From contig AUXH01000256.1 of assembly GCA_000482145.1 (NCBI GenBank), positions 1-25,505 on the forward strand: DNA of 25,505 bases, given 5' to 3'. The DNA is from Strigomonas culicis (Eukaryota; Euglenozoa; Kinetoplastea; Trypanosomatida; Trypanosomatidae). A program made the position numbers and the translations under genes. The notes under the pieces are model-generated. The model worked only from the letters and a program-made list of their open reading frames with translations, did not search any database and was not told where the DNA came from. Shown piece by piece: positions 16,164 to 23,539 of this stretch (positions are counted from its first letter, which is position 1; every line of letters begins with the position of its first letter).

Positions 16164-19100
16164 ATGAATACGTCAAATCATGACTTTCCGTCCACCGTTG
16201 TCGGCATCCACCCGAGCCCGACTGCGTCCTTGCCCAGCACGAACAACAACTCCTTCTCTCGTTCCACGCAGCGCCGCCGCGGCAAGGGGTACCTCAGCCA
16301 AGAAGGTGACGACCTGGAGAAGCGCAACCACTTGATGAACGCGCTGGTCCAGATGCAGCGGGAGAACCAGGAGCGGCTCATGTCGTTCCGCGAGAGCTCC
16401 ACCATCGCGGCGTCCTCGGTGCGCGGGCGGACGCCGCCGCCGATGCTGGATGCGGAGGTGGACGACAGCGTCGTGACGGACGAGCGCAGCCCGCTGGAGC
16501 TCACCCCGATGTCCGTGCACGGCACCCGCGCGCCGCCAGGGGTCGCGCCCAAGGCGACCGTGCCCGCACCGGTGTCCGCGGCGGTCGAGGGGGCGCGGGA
16601 GCCGCCCCCACTGGCGGGCGGCCCCGCCGGCGCCGCCGAGAACGACGCCCCCTCCCCGGCGAGCAGCCAGCCCTCCGTCGCGTCGACCCCGCTGCAGCGG
16701 GGGAAGCACGCCTCGGCGACGCGCCGCACGTCGGGTGAGCGCCGGCGCACGGGGCCGCCCTCGAAGGAGGGCAGCCAGGCGCGGTCGCGCGACCCCTCCC
16801 TCTCGACGGACGCCGTCGTCAGCCTCACGGACGGCGCGACGGGGTACCTGCGGCCGGCGCCGTCGGCGATGGAGGAGGAGCTCCGCCGCGCGGAGGAGCA
16901 CAACCGCGCGGCGGAGCTGAAGCAGCAAGAAGAGCGGCAGAAGGCGGAGGAACGGCAACGCGCAGAGGAGCAGAGGAAGGAGGAGGAGCACCGCCTGGCG
17001 CAGGAGCTGCGGCGGGCGGAGCAGCAGAGGAAGGAGGAGGAGCGGCGCAAGGCGGAGGAGCTGCGACGCGCAGAGGAGCAGAGGAAGGAGGAGGAGCGCC
17101 GCCTGGCGGAGGAGCGCCGAAAGGCGGCGGAGCTGAAACGGGAGGAGGAGCGGCGCAAAGCGGAGGAGCTGCGACGCGCAGAGGAGCAGAAGAAGGAGGA
17201 GGAGCGCCGCAAGGCGGAGGAGCGCCGGCGGGCGCAGGAGCGCAAGCGGGAGGAGGCCCGACGGCAGGCGGAGGAGCAGCGGAAGGAGGAGGAGCGCGTG
17301 AAGGCCGAGGCCGCGAAGGCGGAGCTCGACCGCAGGCGGTCGGAGGCCCTGCAGCAGGCCGCGGAGTTGCTGCGGGACGACAAGCGCCGGCGCGCCGAGG
17401 AGCTCAAGCGCGCGGAGGAGCGGCGGCGGCTGGAGGAGCGCAAGCGGCTGGACGCACTACAGCGGGAGGAGGAGCTCGAGCGCGCCGAGAGCCGCCGCGC
17501 GGAGGAGGCGCTGTGGAGCAAGATGGTGGTCCGCTGGGAGGAGCGGCGGCAGATGCTGAGGCGGCGCGCGCAGCGCGCGGCCGTCACCCCGGCGGCGCCC
17601 GCGCGCACCACGCCGGCCAGCTCGCGCCGCCGCACGCCGCCGCGCGACGCCAGCGGCACGTCGTCGCGGCTGCTGTCGCCGAGCCGCAGCTCGCGCAAGA
17701 GCGCCAGCCCCTCCGCCGAGGCGACGCCCAAGAGGCCCCTCGTCGACACCGCGGCCCCCGCGCAGCCGCCGGTGTTCCTCACGGAGCCGCTGCGGGACGA
17801 CGCGGGCGCGGCGGAGCGGCCCAGCGCCCGGGGGTCGTCCGAGCCGACGCCAATGCAGCTCGGCACGCCGAAGCCGCTCTCCCCACCGACGCGCAACGGC
17901 CGCACAGACGCGGCGCTCCAGGGGGAGGCCGCAGCGGCCGAGCCCCCGGCGGCGCCGACGCTGAAGCAGGACGCCACCCGCGAGGAGCGGATGCGGCAGA
18001 TGTACAACAGCCCCACGAAGGAGTCGGAGCCGCGCGAGGCGAGCAACAGCCTGACGCTTTCGGGCAGCGGCGGCGGGCTGCCCGCGGCGCCGGCGCGGCG
18101 CGGCGGGCCGCCGACGACCACGACGCTGCAGGTGGCGGCGATAGCGCGTGCCACACCGGTTCGGCGCGGTGGGCAGCCCACGACGGCGGCGGCGCCGGGC
18201 AGCGCGGGCGCGCGCGCCACACCAGGGACGCGCAGCGCCCAGCCGACCACGGCGCAGGCCGACACGATCGCCCGCGCCACCTCGGTGCGGCGCAGCGCGC
18301 AGCCGACCACGCCGCTGGCGCCGACCAGCGCGGCCATGCGCGCGACGCCAGGGCCGCGCAGCTCGGCGGCCCCAGGCGGCGCGGCGGCGCGCGCCACGCC
18401 TACCCGCCGCAGCGCCCAGCCGACCACGCCGCTGGCCCACGCAGACCCGGTCTCCCGCGCCACCTCGGTGCGGCGCAGCGCCCAGCCGGCCGCGGCGCAG
18501 GCCGACAGGATCGCCCGCGCGACGCCGGCGCGGCGCCCGGTGGTGGCGCCGCTGCCCGCCTCCCGCATACCCCCGCCCGCGGTGGAGACCGCCGATCGCA
18601 CGGAGGGGAGCGTGCCGAGCACGCGGGCGCCGGCGGGCTGCCTGCCGGGCACGACTGCACTGACGGAGCGGCGGCGCGAGGAGGCACTGCAGGCCCGCCG
18701 CGACCGCGAGCGCGCCGCCGCGGAGGAGCAGCAGATCCGCACCGCGCTGGAGCAGGCCCCGCGGGGGCCGCCGCCGCGGGAGCAGGAGCGCGAGGGCGGC
18801 CTCGTCTCCGCTCGGCGGCGGGAGCGGCCGGCACCCGTCGCGCCGAGCGTGCCGCCGCACACCGCGGCGACCAAGCCCGTCAAGGAGGCCACGCCGCCCC
18901 CCGCGGTGGCGGTGAGCCTCTCGACGTCTTCGCCGTCGTCGCGGCCGGCGGAGGTCGCGTCCCCCCTCCGGTCCGCGCGGAGCAAAACCCTCTCTGCGCG
19001 CGGCCTGTCCAGCGCCCGGCACGTGGGCAGCACCTGCGCCCGCAACAGCGGCGAGCGCGGCGTGCGGCGGTCCGACGAGCGCCTGGTGGCCGGTGTGGCG

Positions 19101-19277
19101 GTGGCGGCGCAGCAGCTGCAGCTGGATCGACCGGCTGCGGCGCCCAGCGTCCCCACCGTTGCGAACGCTGCGGTGTCGCCCGGGCTGGCGCTCTTCTGCA
19201 CGGAGTGCGGGGAGCGCCATGTGAACGCGGCTGCTAAGTTCTGCGCCTACTGTGGCTGCAAGAGGGTTGGCGTGTAA
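16164..19277 (+). CDS. Large E/R/K coiled-coil protein with RAT-repeats and C-terminal zinc ribbon
   Basis: A 1037-residue protein. Residues 1-75 include a less biased segment (KRNHLMNALVQMQRENQERL) that is probably a conserved helix. Residues 75-235 are Pro/Ser/Ala-rich and disordered. Residues about 236-472 form a long, highly charged single helix or coiled coil of Glu/Arg/Lys/Ala with a 36-residue repeat. Residues 472-640 are again Ser/Pro/Ala-rich. Residues about 642-795 hold at least six units around RATxxRRSAQPTT. A short charged helix (about 833-880) follows. The C-terminus is a zinc ribbon, CTECGERHV...CAYCGCK, with C1012, C1015, C1027 and C1030. Such double-CxxC ribbons often mediate protein contacts. 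The layout suggests a cytoskeletal, flagellar or membrane-trafficking scaffold; I recognise no specific family. Stop TAA. Confidence 0.8.
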   Translation: MNTSNHDFPSTVVGIHPSPTASLPSTNNNSFSRSTQRRRGKGYLSQEGDDLEKRNHLMNALVQMQRENQERLMSFRESSTIAASSVRGRTPPPMLDAEVDDSVVTDERSPLELTPMSVHGTRAPPGVAPKATVPAPVSAAVEGAREPPPLAGGPAGAAENDAPSPASSQPSVASTPLQRGKHASATRRTSGERRRTGPPSKEGSQARSRDPSLSTDAVVSLTDGATGYLRPAPSAMEEELRRAEEHNRAAELKQQEERQKAEERQRAEEQRKEEEHRLAQELRRAEQQRKEEERRKAEELRRAEEQRKEEERRLAEERRKAAELKREEERRKAEELRRAEEQKKEEERRKAEERRRAQERKREEARRQAEEQRKEEERVKAEAAKAELDRRRSEALQQAAELLRDDKRRRAEELKRAEERRRLEERKRLDALQREEELERAESRRAEEALWSKMVVRWEERRQMLRRRAQRAAVTPAAPARTTPASSRRRTPPRDASGTSSRLLSPSRSSRKSASPSAEATPKRPLVDTAAPAQPPVFLTEPLRDDAGAAERPSARGSSEPTPMQLGTPKPLSPPTRNGRTDAALQGEAAAAEPPAAPTLKQDATREERMRQMYNSPTKESEPREASNSLTLSGSGGGLPAAPARRGGPPTTTTLQVAAIARATPVRRGGQPTTAAAPGSAGARATPGTRSAQPTTAQADTIARATSVRRSAQPTTPLAPTSAAMRATPGPRSSAAPGGAAARATPTRRSAQPTTPLAHADPVSRATSVRRSAQPAAAQADRIARATPARRPVVAPLPASRIPPPAVETADRTEGSVPSTRAPAGCLPGTTALTERRREEALQARRDRERAAAEEQQIRTALEQAPRGPPPREQEREGGLVSARRRERPAPVAPSVPPHTAATKPVKEATPPPAVAVSLSTSSPSSRPAEVASPLRSARSKTLSARGLSSARHVGSTCARNSGERGVRRSDERLVAGVAVAAQQLQLDRPAAAPSVPTVANAAVSPGLALFCTECGERHVNAAAKFCAYCGCKRVGV
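16953..17276 (+). repeat. 108-bp coding tandem repeat, three copies
   Basis: Units start at 16953, 17061 and 17169, exactly 108 bases (36 codons) apart. The first part of each unit (ACGCGCAGAGGAGCAG and on through GGAGGAGGAGC) is nearly identical in all three; the second half is more diverged. They encode alternating acidic and basic helix, so the unit adds length to the coiled coil in frame. Confidence 0.8.
18088..18546 (+). repeat. Degenerate coding repeat, RATxxRRSAQPTT units
   Basis: At least six imperfect units of about 17-22 codons, each with RAT followed by two residues, RRSAQPTT (variants RRGGQPTT, TRSAQPTT) and an Ala-rich spacer. A near-identical stretch (CCCGCGCCACCTCGGTGCGG) occurs at 18271 and 18454, 183 bases apart, indicating higher-order duplication of about three units. 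Confidence 0.75.
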
Positions 19278-20211
19278 AGCCAATGCCGGTACCATTCTCT
19301 CTCTCCCACTTTTTTCCGTACTTCTTTGTCAAGAAAGGAAAATAAGAAGAACGTAATAATTAATCATTCATTGTTTTTCAGTTCTCATTTTTTTTTTGTT
19401 GTGTGTGTGAGTGTTGATTGCTTGTTGATTGAAAACGTTCTTCCTTTTTATTAGTGGAAACGTATGTAGCAAAGGAGGCGAACAAAATGTATGAATGCAT
19501 GAAGAGAGGTCCTATTAGTGGACCCAATCGTTTTCTTGAATACCACATCCTGCAGACATACAGCCATGAACAGGAGGATACTCGCCATTTGTACGAACGT
19601 GGTCTTACACTGTACATTGTTGTTTTGTTTCGTGTTTTCCTTTCTTTGCTCTTGCTTCCCCCTTTTCCTTTTGTCAAAATTGTTGTATCTCACTTATTCG
19701 TATCGAATTTGAGTTTTTCTTCTTGTTCCACGTGTTTATTTGGTGTTCGTAACACTCCTCTGTATTAAACAGTACGCACACGCGAGGTAAAAGAGAATAG
19801 TTGTTTTTTTTCTGTTTTTCTTTCTTTCCAAATGTAATATGCCTTCACTGTTATCTACAGGCGTTTGTTTATCTTTTCAGTGGATCAGCGGCGCCGTCAT
19901 GTGGGTCTTGTGCGTAGCTTGATAATATACATTTCTAACTATATCATACAGGTAAAAAAAAAGTATCTTTTTTTCTCTAACCTTTGAAGTGACTTGATTC
20001 TTTTTTTTTCCCGTTTAATGCTGCTTTTCTCTGTTTTGTAGTCTCACATGCATGTGTCCTTTTCGCTTCCCTTTCCTCTTCCTATACTGGTAAAACAGTT
20101 TTCTTTTAATACTCTTGTGTTTGTAGAATACATTTCCTTAAGCATCTTCCCTTGCCTTTTTTTCATTATCTTGCTTAAGCCACACTCTGGCCTTCTGCCA
20201 CACGTGGTTGT
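19278..20211. other. Longest spacer in the window
   Basis: 934 bases, AT-rich. Most is homopolymer-rich, but 19450-19640 is more balanced in composition and contains a short open frame (GTG at 19454, first ATG 19487) that runs into pyrimidine-derived hydrophobic sequence. I do not call it a gene. Candidate acceptors are at 20040-20041, 20125-20126 and 20178-20179. No tRNA or snoRNA recognised. Confidence 0.6.
20144..20179 (+). promoter_or_regulatory. Pyrimidine tract and splice acceptor of cold-shock-repeat gene
   Basis: C/T-rich tract ending in GCTTAAG, AG 20178-20179, 33 bases before ATG 20212. This favours 20212 over the later in-frame ATG at 20287 and therefore a start that includes the basic presequence-like N-terminus. 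Confidence 0.5.
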
Positions 20212-22470
20212 ATGTTCACCTCACGGGCTCTCTCCTACTGCTGCGGCCGCACGCGTCTGCTGCGTGGCAATGTTGTAAGTAAGGAAATGGCGGCGGCTGC
20301 CAACCGACCCGCGGCGCCGTGCGGCAGCTCCTCTCCTGCTGCCGCGCACGAGGGCACCGTCACGGCGTGGCACCCCTTCGAGCGCACCGGAAGCATCACG
20401 GACGGCGAGACGGGTGAGGTCTTTACCATCGCGAACACGCGCGCGTTCGAGACGGTGCTGCCGACGATGCTGCGTACACTGGAGGGCGCGCGTGTGCGCT
20501 TCACGGTGGACAGGGCTCCGCAGGCGGACCGCGTCATTGTGCGCAACCACGTCGTGCCCATCACGGCGGAGAGCTACACCGTGCGGCCGCCCGTCGACTT
20601 TGTGAACGCGCTGAACGCGCCGCAGCAGCCACCGTGTCCGGAGAAGGCGCCGGGACGCTACGCGAAGGACATCGTCGTCGACATTCAGAGCATTCCTTCG
20701 GACAAGCTCGTGCGGCTCAGCGGCCCGCTCGTCGACGAGGAGGTCGTGGCGCCAACGAAGAACCTCAAGGACATGCGCAGCAGCCGCGTGCTGGACCGTG
20801 ACACGAACGAGTACCTCCGCCTGAAGCGCCAGCTCGGCAGCGCGGCGGAGGCGCGCGAGGTGCTGGACGCGCGCCGCGCGGAGGAGGCGCGGCACGCCGT
20901 GCGGCGCGAGGTCGTCGCGCGGCAGGTGAGCGGCACCGTCGTCGCGTGGTCGCCGCTCCACCGCAGCGGCGCCGTGCGGGAGGGGCCGGCCACCGCGGCG
21001 GACCCGACGAGCACGGCGCCGGTGGAGGTGCAGGAGGGCGCGGCCGGCGTCGCGATCATCCGCAACGTGCACTGCTTCCAGAGCGCGCTGCCGACCTCGC
21101 AGACGCTGCTGCAGCGCCGCGTGACCTACGACAAGGTGGCGTACTCCTCGCACCCCGGCAAGTGCTTCGCCGAGGCGGTCGTGGTGGAGGGCGCGTTGGG
21201 CTTCGACGCCAGCGTGGCCTCCGTCGAGGCCGCGCGGCAGGAGAAGGAGCGCGAGAAGCAGGCGGAGCGGCGGCGGCGGCAGATGGGCACGGCGCACGTC
21301 TTCGCGGACGACCCCGCGGCGGCGCTGCCGGTGCCGGAGGGCGAGGTGTACGGCGTCATTACGCGCTGGAGCGGCGGCCAGGGCACGCTGGAGAGCGGCG
21401 ACGGCCGCCTGTACTACATCCAGTCCGCCGCGGACTTTGTACAGCTCATGCGAGAGGACACGCACGGCATCCGCGGCGCGGTCGTCACGTTCCGCGTCGC
21501 GCCGGAGCAGCCGCGCTACGCGCGCGAGGTGGATATCCTCTCCACCGCGACGAGCAGCGTGGAGGAGATGCGGCCGATGCTGGACCGCGTACCGGGCAGC
21601 AGCACCCGCGTGCGGGCCCCGGCGGCGGCGGCTGACGCCACCGCGGTCGTGATGGAGCCGAACGAGCGCACCGGTGTGCCAGTCCCACGCAGCGTGGCGG
21701 TGGAGCCGGAGGGCGTCGACTGGGCGGAGGGCACGCTGATCGCGTGGTCCGCGATCGAGGGCCAGGGCATCATCCACGGCGGCGACGGCGAGCGCTACGT
21801 GCTGCGGGACCCGGCGGAGCACGTCATCGCGTACCGGGAGCGCAGGCATCTCCTCGCAAAGGGCCGCAAGGTGAAGTTCACGGCCTACGGGGCGACGGGC
21901 CTCCTCGCCTGCAACGTCGTGCCGCTCGACGGCGAGGCGAGTGAGGCGGAGGTGCGCGAGGCGGAGCTGCGCGTCGACGAGCCGCAGTACTCGATGGACG
22001 GCAACGTGAGTGAAGCCATCGCGAGCCCCATGAGCACCAGCTACTGGATGAACCGCATGGACAAGGCCGGCTACGACACGGCCGAGATCAAGCAGCTGCA
22101 GAACCGCGCGCTGACGCTCGACGAGGACGACGACGACGACGGCACGGAGGGCGGCAAGTTCCTCGACAGCGACGACCTCTTCAAGAAGGACCACTGGTGG
22201 AACGACCCGAAGAAGAACATCCGGCTGCCGAACAGCGACATGACGGCGGGGCACCTCGCGCTGATGGGCCCCGCGTCCATGATGAACTTTGCCATGAAGG
22301 CGAAGGACCCCAAGAAGCTGGACAAGATGGCGCAGAAGTACAACGCCCGGCTCACGGAGGGCCAGAAGGAGTACGCGTGGAAGCAGGCGAAGGAGATGGC
22401 CCCCAAGTACGAGTCGCTCATCAAGAAGGCTCGAGCGAAGAATGAGGAGCCAACCTTCTATTTTTTCTAA
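20212..22470 (+). CDS. Protein with four cold-shock-like modules, probably mitochondrial
   Basis: A 752-residue protein built from four modules resembling cold-shock domains, the OB-fold that binds single-stranded RNA or DNA. Each opens with a G-T-V/L-x-x-W pattern and a following G-x-I/V: GTVTAWHPFERTGSI (from 48), GTVVAWSPLHRSGAV (from 241), GVITRWSGGQGTL (from 381) and GTLIAWSAIEGQGII (from 507). Each then has a segment around F/Y and ends with a strand such as VRFTVDRAPQADRVIV or VKFTAYGATGLLACNV. Between modules 1 and 2 and between 2 and 3 are charged helices. The tail (about 590-752) has an acidic DEDDDDD run, a WWNDPKKNIRLPN segment and a basic helical end. The first 25 residues (MFTSRALSYCCGRTRLLRGN) resemble a mitochondrial presequence; an alternative start is codon 26. 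I infer a mitochondrial RNA-binding factor, for example in RNA processing or the mitoribosome, but no specific family is recognised. Confidence 0.75.
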   Translation: MFTSRALSYCCGRTRLLRGNVVSKEMAAAANRPAAPCGSSSPAAAHEGTVTAWHPFERTGSITDGETGEVFTIANTRAFETVLPTMLRTLEGARVRFTVDRAPQADRVIVRNHVVPITAESYTVRPPVDFVNALNAPQQPPCPEKAPGRYAKDIVVDIQSIPSDKLVRLSGPLVDEEVVAPTKNLKDMRSSRVLDRDTNEYLRLKRQLGSAAEAREVLDARRAEEARHAVRREVVARQVSGTVVAWSPLHRSGAVREGPATAADPTSTAPVEVQEGAAGVAIIRNVHCFQSALPTSQTLLQRRVTYDKVAYSSHPGKCFAEAVVVEGALGFDASVASVEAARQEKEREKQAERRRRQMGTAHVFADDPAAALPVPEGEVYGVITRWSGGQGTLESGDGRLYYIQSAADFVQLMREDTHGIRGAVVTFRVAPEQPRYAREVDILSTATSSVEEMRPMLDRVPGSSTRVRAPAAAADATAVVMEPNERTGVPVPRSVAVEPEGVDWAEGTLIAWSAIEGQGIIHGGDGERYVLRDPAEHVIAYRERRHLLAKGRKVKFTAYGATGLLACNVVPLDGEASEAEVREAELRVDEPQYSMDGNVSEAIASPMSTSYWMNRMDKAGYDTAEIKQLQNRALTLDEDDDDDGTEGGKFLDSDDLFKKDHWWNDPKKNIRLPNSDMTAGHLALMGPASMMNFAMKAKDPKKLDKMAQKYNARLTEGQKEYAWKQAKEMAPKYESLIKKARAKNEEPTFYFF

Positions 22471-22689
22471 GCACCGCCTAGCAGAAGACTGACGGTTAAA
22501 CGCCACCATTACGCTGTGACATGAGGATTGCCTTTTTTTTCGTTTTGGTTGCGCTGTTGTGAAGGTTTCTATTCCCATATGCTAATCCACCTATAACTAA
22601 ATTATTGTCGAATTCATGACGTCACACACGTGCATTAGGTTGTCCGCTTCTTTTATACATTGATGTTAGTGGTCGTATGCGTCTCACCA

Positions 22690-22746
22690 TTACTCCCTCT
22701 TTTGCTCCCCGAATCTTCTTTGGTTATGGCGGTTCCCATCCGCAAG
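22690..22746 (+). promoter_or_regulatory. Pyrimidine-rich tract and splice acceptor
   Basis: C/T-rich stretch with a likely acceptor AG at 22745-22746, 23 bases before ATG 22769. The out-of-frame ATG at 22726 would be removed by splicing here. Confidence 0.45.
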
Positions 22747-22768
22747 TTGTGCGTACATCTCTATTGCC

Positions 22769-23173
22769 ATGGTGTCCAAAACACGAAAGCAGCGGCAGAA
22801 GAAGAAGGAGCTCCTGCGCGAGCACGGCGGCACGCTGCCGCCGGTGGTGCCCCAGCAGCCTAAGTCCATCCATCTGAAGAAGACGCGTCCGCGCATGAAG
22901 GGCAAAAAGAAGATTCGCCTCGGCCTGGAGTGCCCCGTCGACATTTACGAGGGGTTCGATGAGAAGGAAGGCGTCGTGTGGCACTGTCCCAAGTGCAGCC
23001 GCCAGTGCCGCACCATCGGCTTCTGCGTCGCGTGCGCGACGGGCAAGACGTTCAAGCAGCACACCGGTCTGACCATGTCGCGGAAGGCCGCACGTAGCAC
23101 GCCGGTGGCCTCCACCGCCACGGCGGCGAAGAAGGCTGCGGTGAAGAAGTTGAAGGCGAAACGGAAGACGTGA
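22769..23173 (+). CDS. Small basic zinc-ribbon protein
   Basis: A 134-residue, very basic protein. The N-terminus (KTRKQRQKKKELLREHG) and the Lys/Ala-rich C-terminus (KKAAVKKLKAKRKT at the end) are typical of nucleolar or ribosome-associated proteins. The middle has a cysteine cluster, C73-x2-C76-x3-C80-x5-C86-x2-C89, able to bind zinc; C73, C76, C86 and C89 would make a ribbon with C80 spare. Before it is a more ordered segment (KIRLGLECPVDIYEGFDEKE). It resembles a ribosome-biogenesis or RNA-associated factor in charge pattern, but I recognise no named family. The start is the first ATG after the likely acceptor; stop TGA. Confidence 0.82.
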   Translation: MVSKTRKQRQKKKELLREHGGTLPPVVPQQPKSIHLKKTRPRMKGKKKIRLGLECPVDIYEGFDEKEGVVWHCPKCSRQCRTIGFCVACATGKTFKQHTGLTMSRKAARSTPVASTATAAKKAAVKKLKAKRKT

Positions 23174-23539
23174 TGGAGGGGGTGGAATGTGAACACCACT
23201 AACACCAAGAACGAAGGGCATGCCCCCACTTTTCTCAACCCCCAGTCACTGTAAAATGACGAAACGCAATAAATACTAACACGATCATGGCCGTACTAAT
23301 TGTTCTTTTCTCCATCCGTGTTACGGATTGTGCCCTCACTGTTTTTCGTTCTCCCGACATGGATAGCGTCCAGCCGAGCAAGATACTCATGCGATTGTGT
23401 GTTATTGTGCTGCTTACACATGAATCTCTCTCTCTCTCTCTCTCTCTCTTTTTATCATTACTTTTTTTTTTTGTTGTTGCCCTTTAGAGGCTTTTGCCTA
23501 GTTGTTCGGCTTCGATCTCAAGTCGCCTTCTTGCGGTTC
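23174..23539. other. Spacer before glycosyltransferase gene
   Basis: 366 bases, AT-rich, with an acceptor tract that includes a TC dinucleotide repeat. The frame of the downstream gene is open back to 23300, but that part is leader translation. Confidence 0.6.
23425..23487 (+). promoter_or_regulatory. TC repeat, T tract and splice acceptor
   Basis: A run of about twelve TC dinucleotides (23425-23449) and a 13-T stretch lead to GCCCTTTAG, AG 23486-23487, 53 bases before ATG 23540. This strong acceptor rules out the earlier in-frame start codons. Confidence 0.7.

Noticed and set aside
16178..19201. 1007-residue open frame opposite the large coiled-coil gene
   Set aside because: Mirror of E/R/K repeats (Ser/Arg/Ala runs), no domain, and runs against the direction of every other gene.
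19454..19768. 104-residue open frame in the 19278-20211 spacer
   Set aside because: Starts with GTG, no strong acceptor, and its second half is pyrimidine-derived hydrophobic sequence. Kept only as a low-interest finding.
20221..22578. 785-residue open frame opposite the cold-shock-repeat gene
   Set aside because: Arg/His/Val/Leu-rich shadow typical of the reverse complement of GC-rich coding DNA, no domain, wrong direction.
23300..23539. N-terminal extension of the glycosyltransferase
   Set aside because: It translates the TC repeat and T tract before the acceptor at 23486-23487; the true signal anchor follows ATG 23540.
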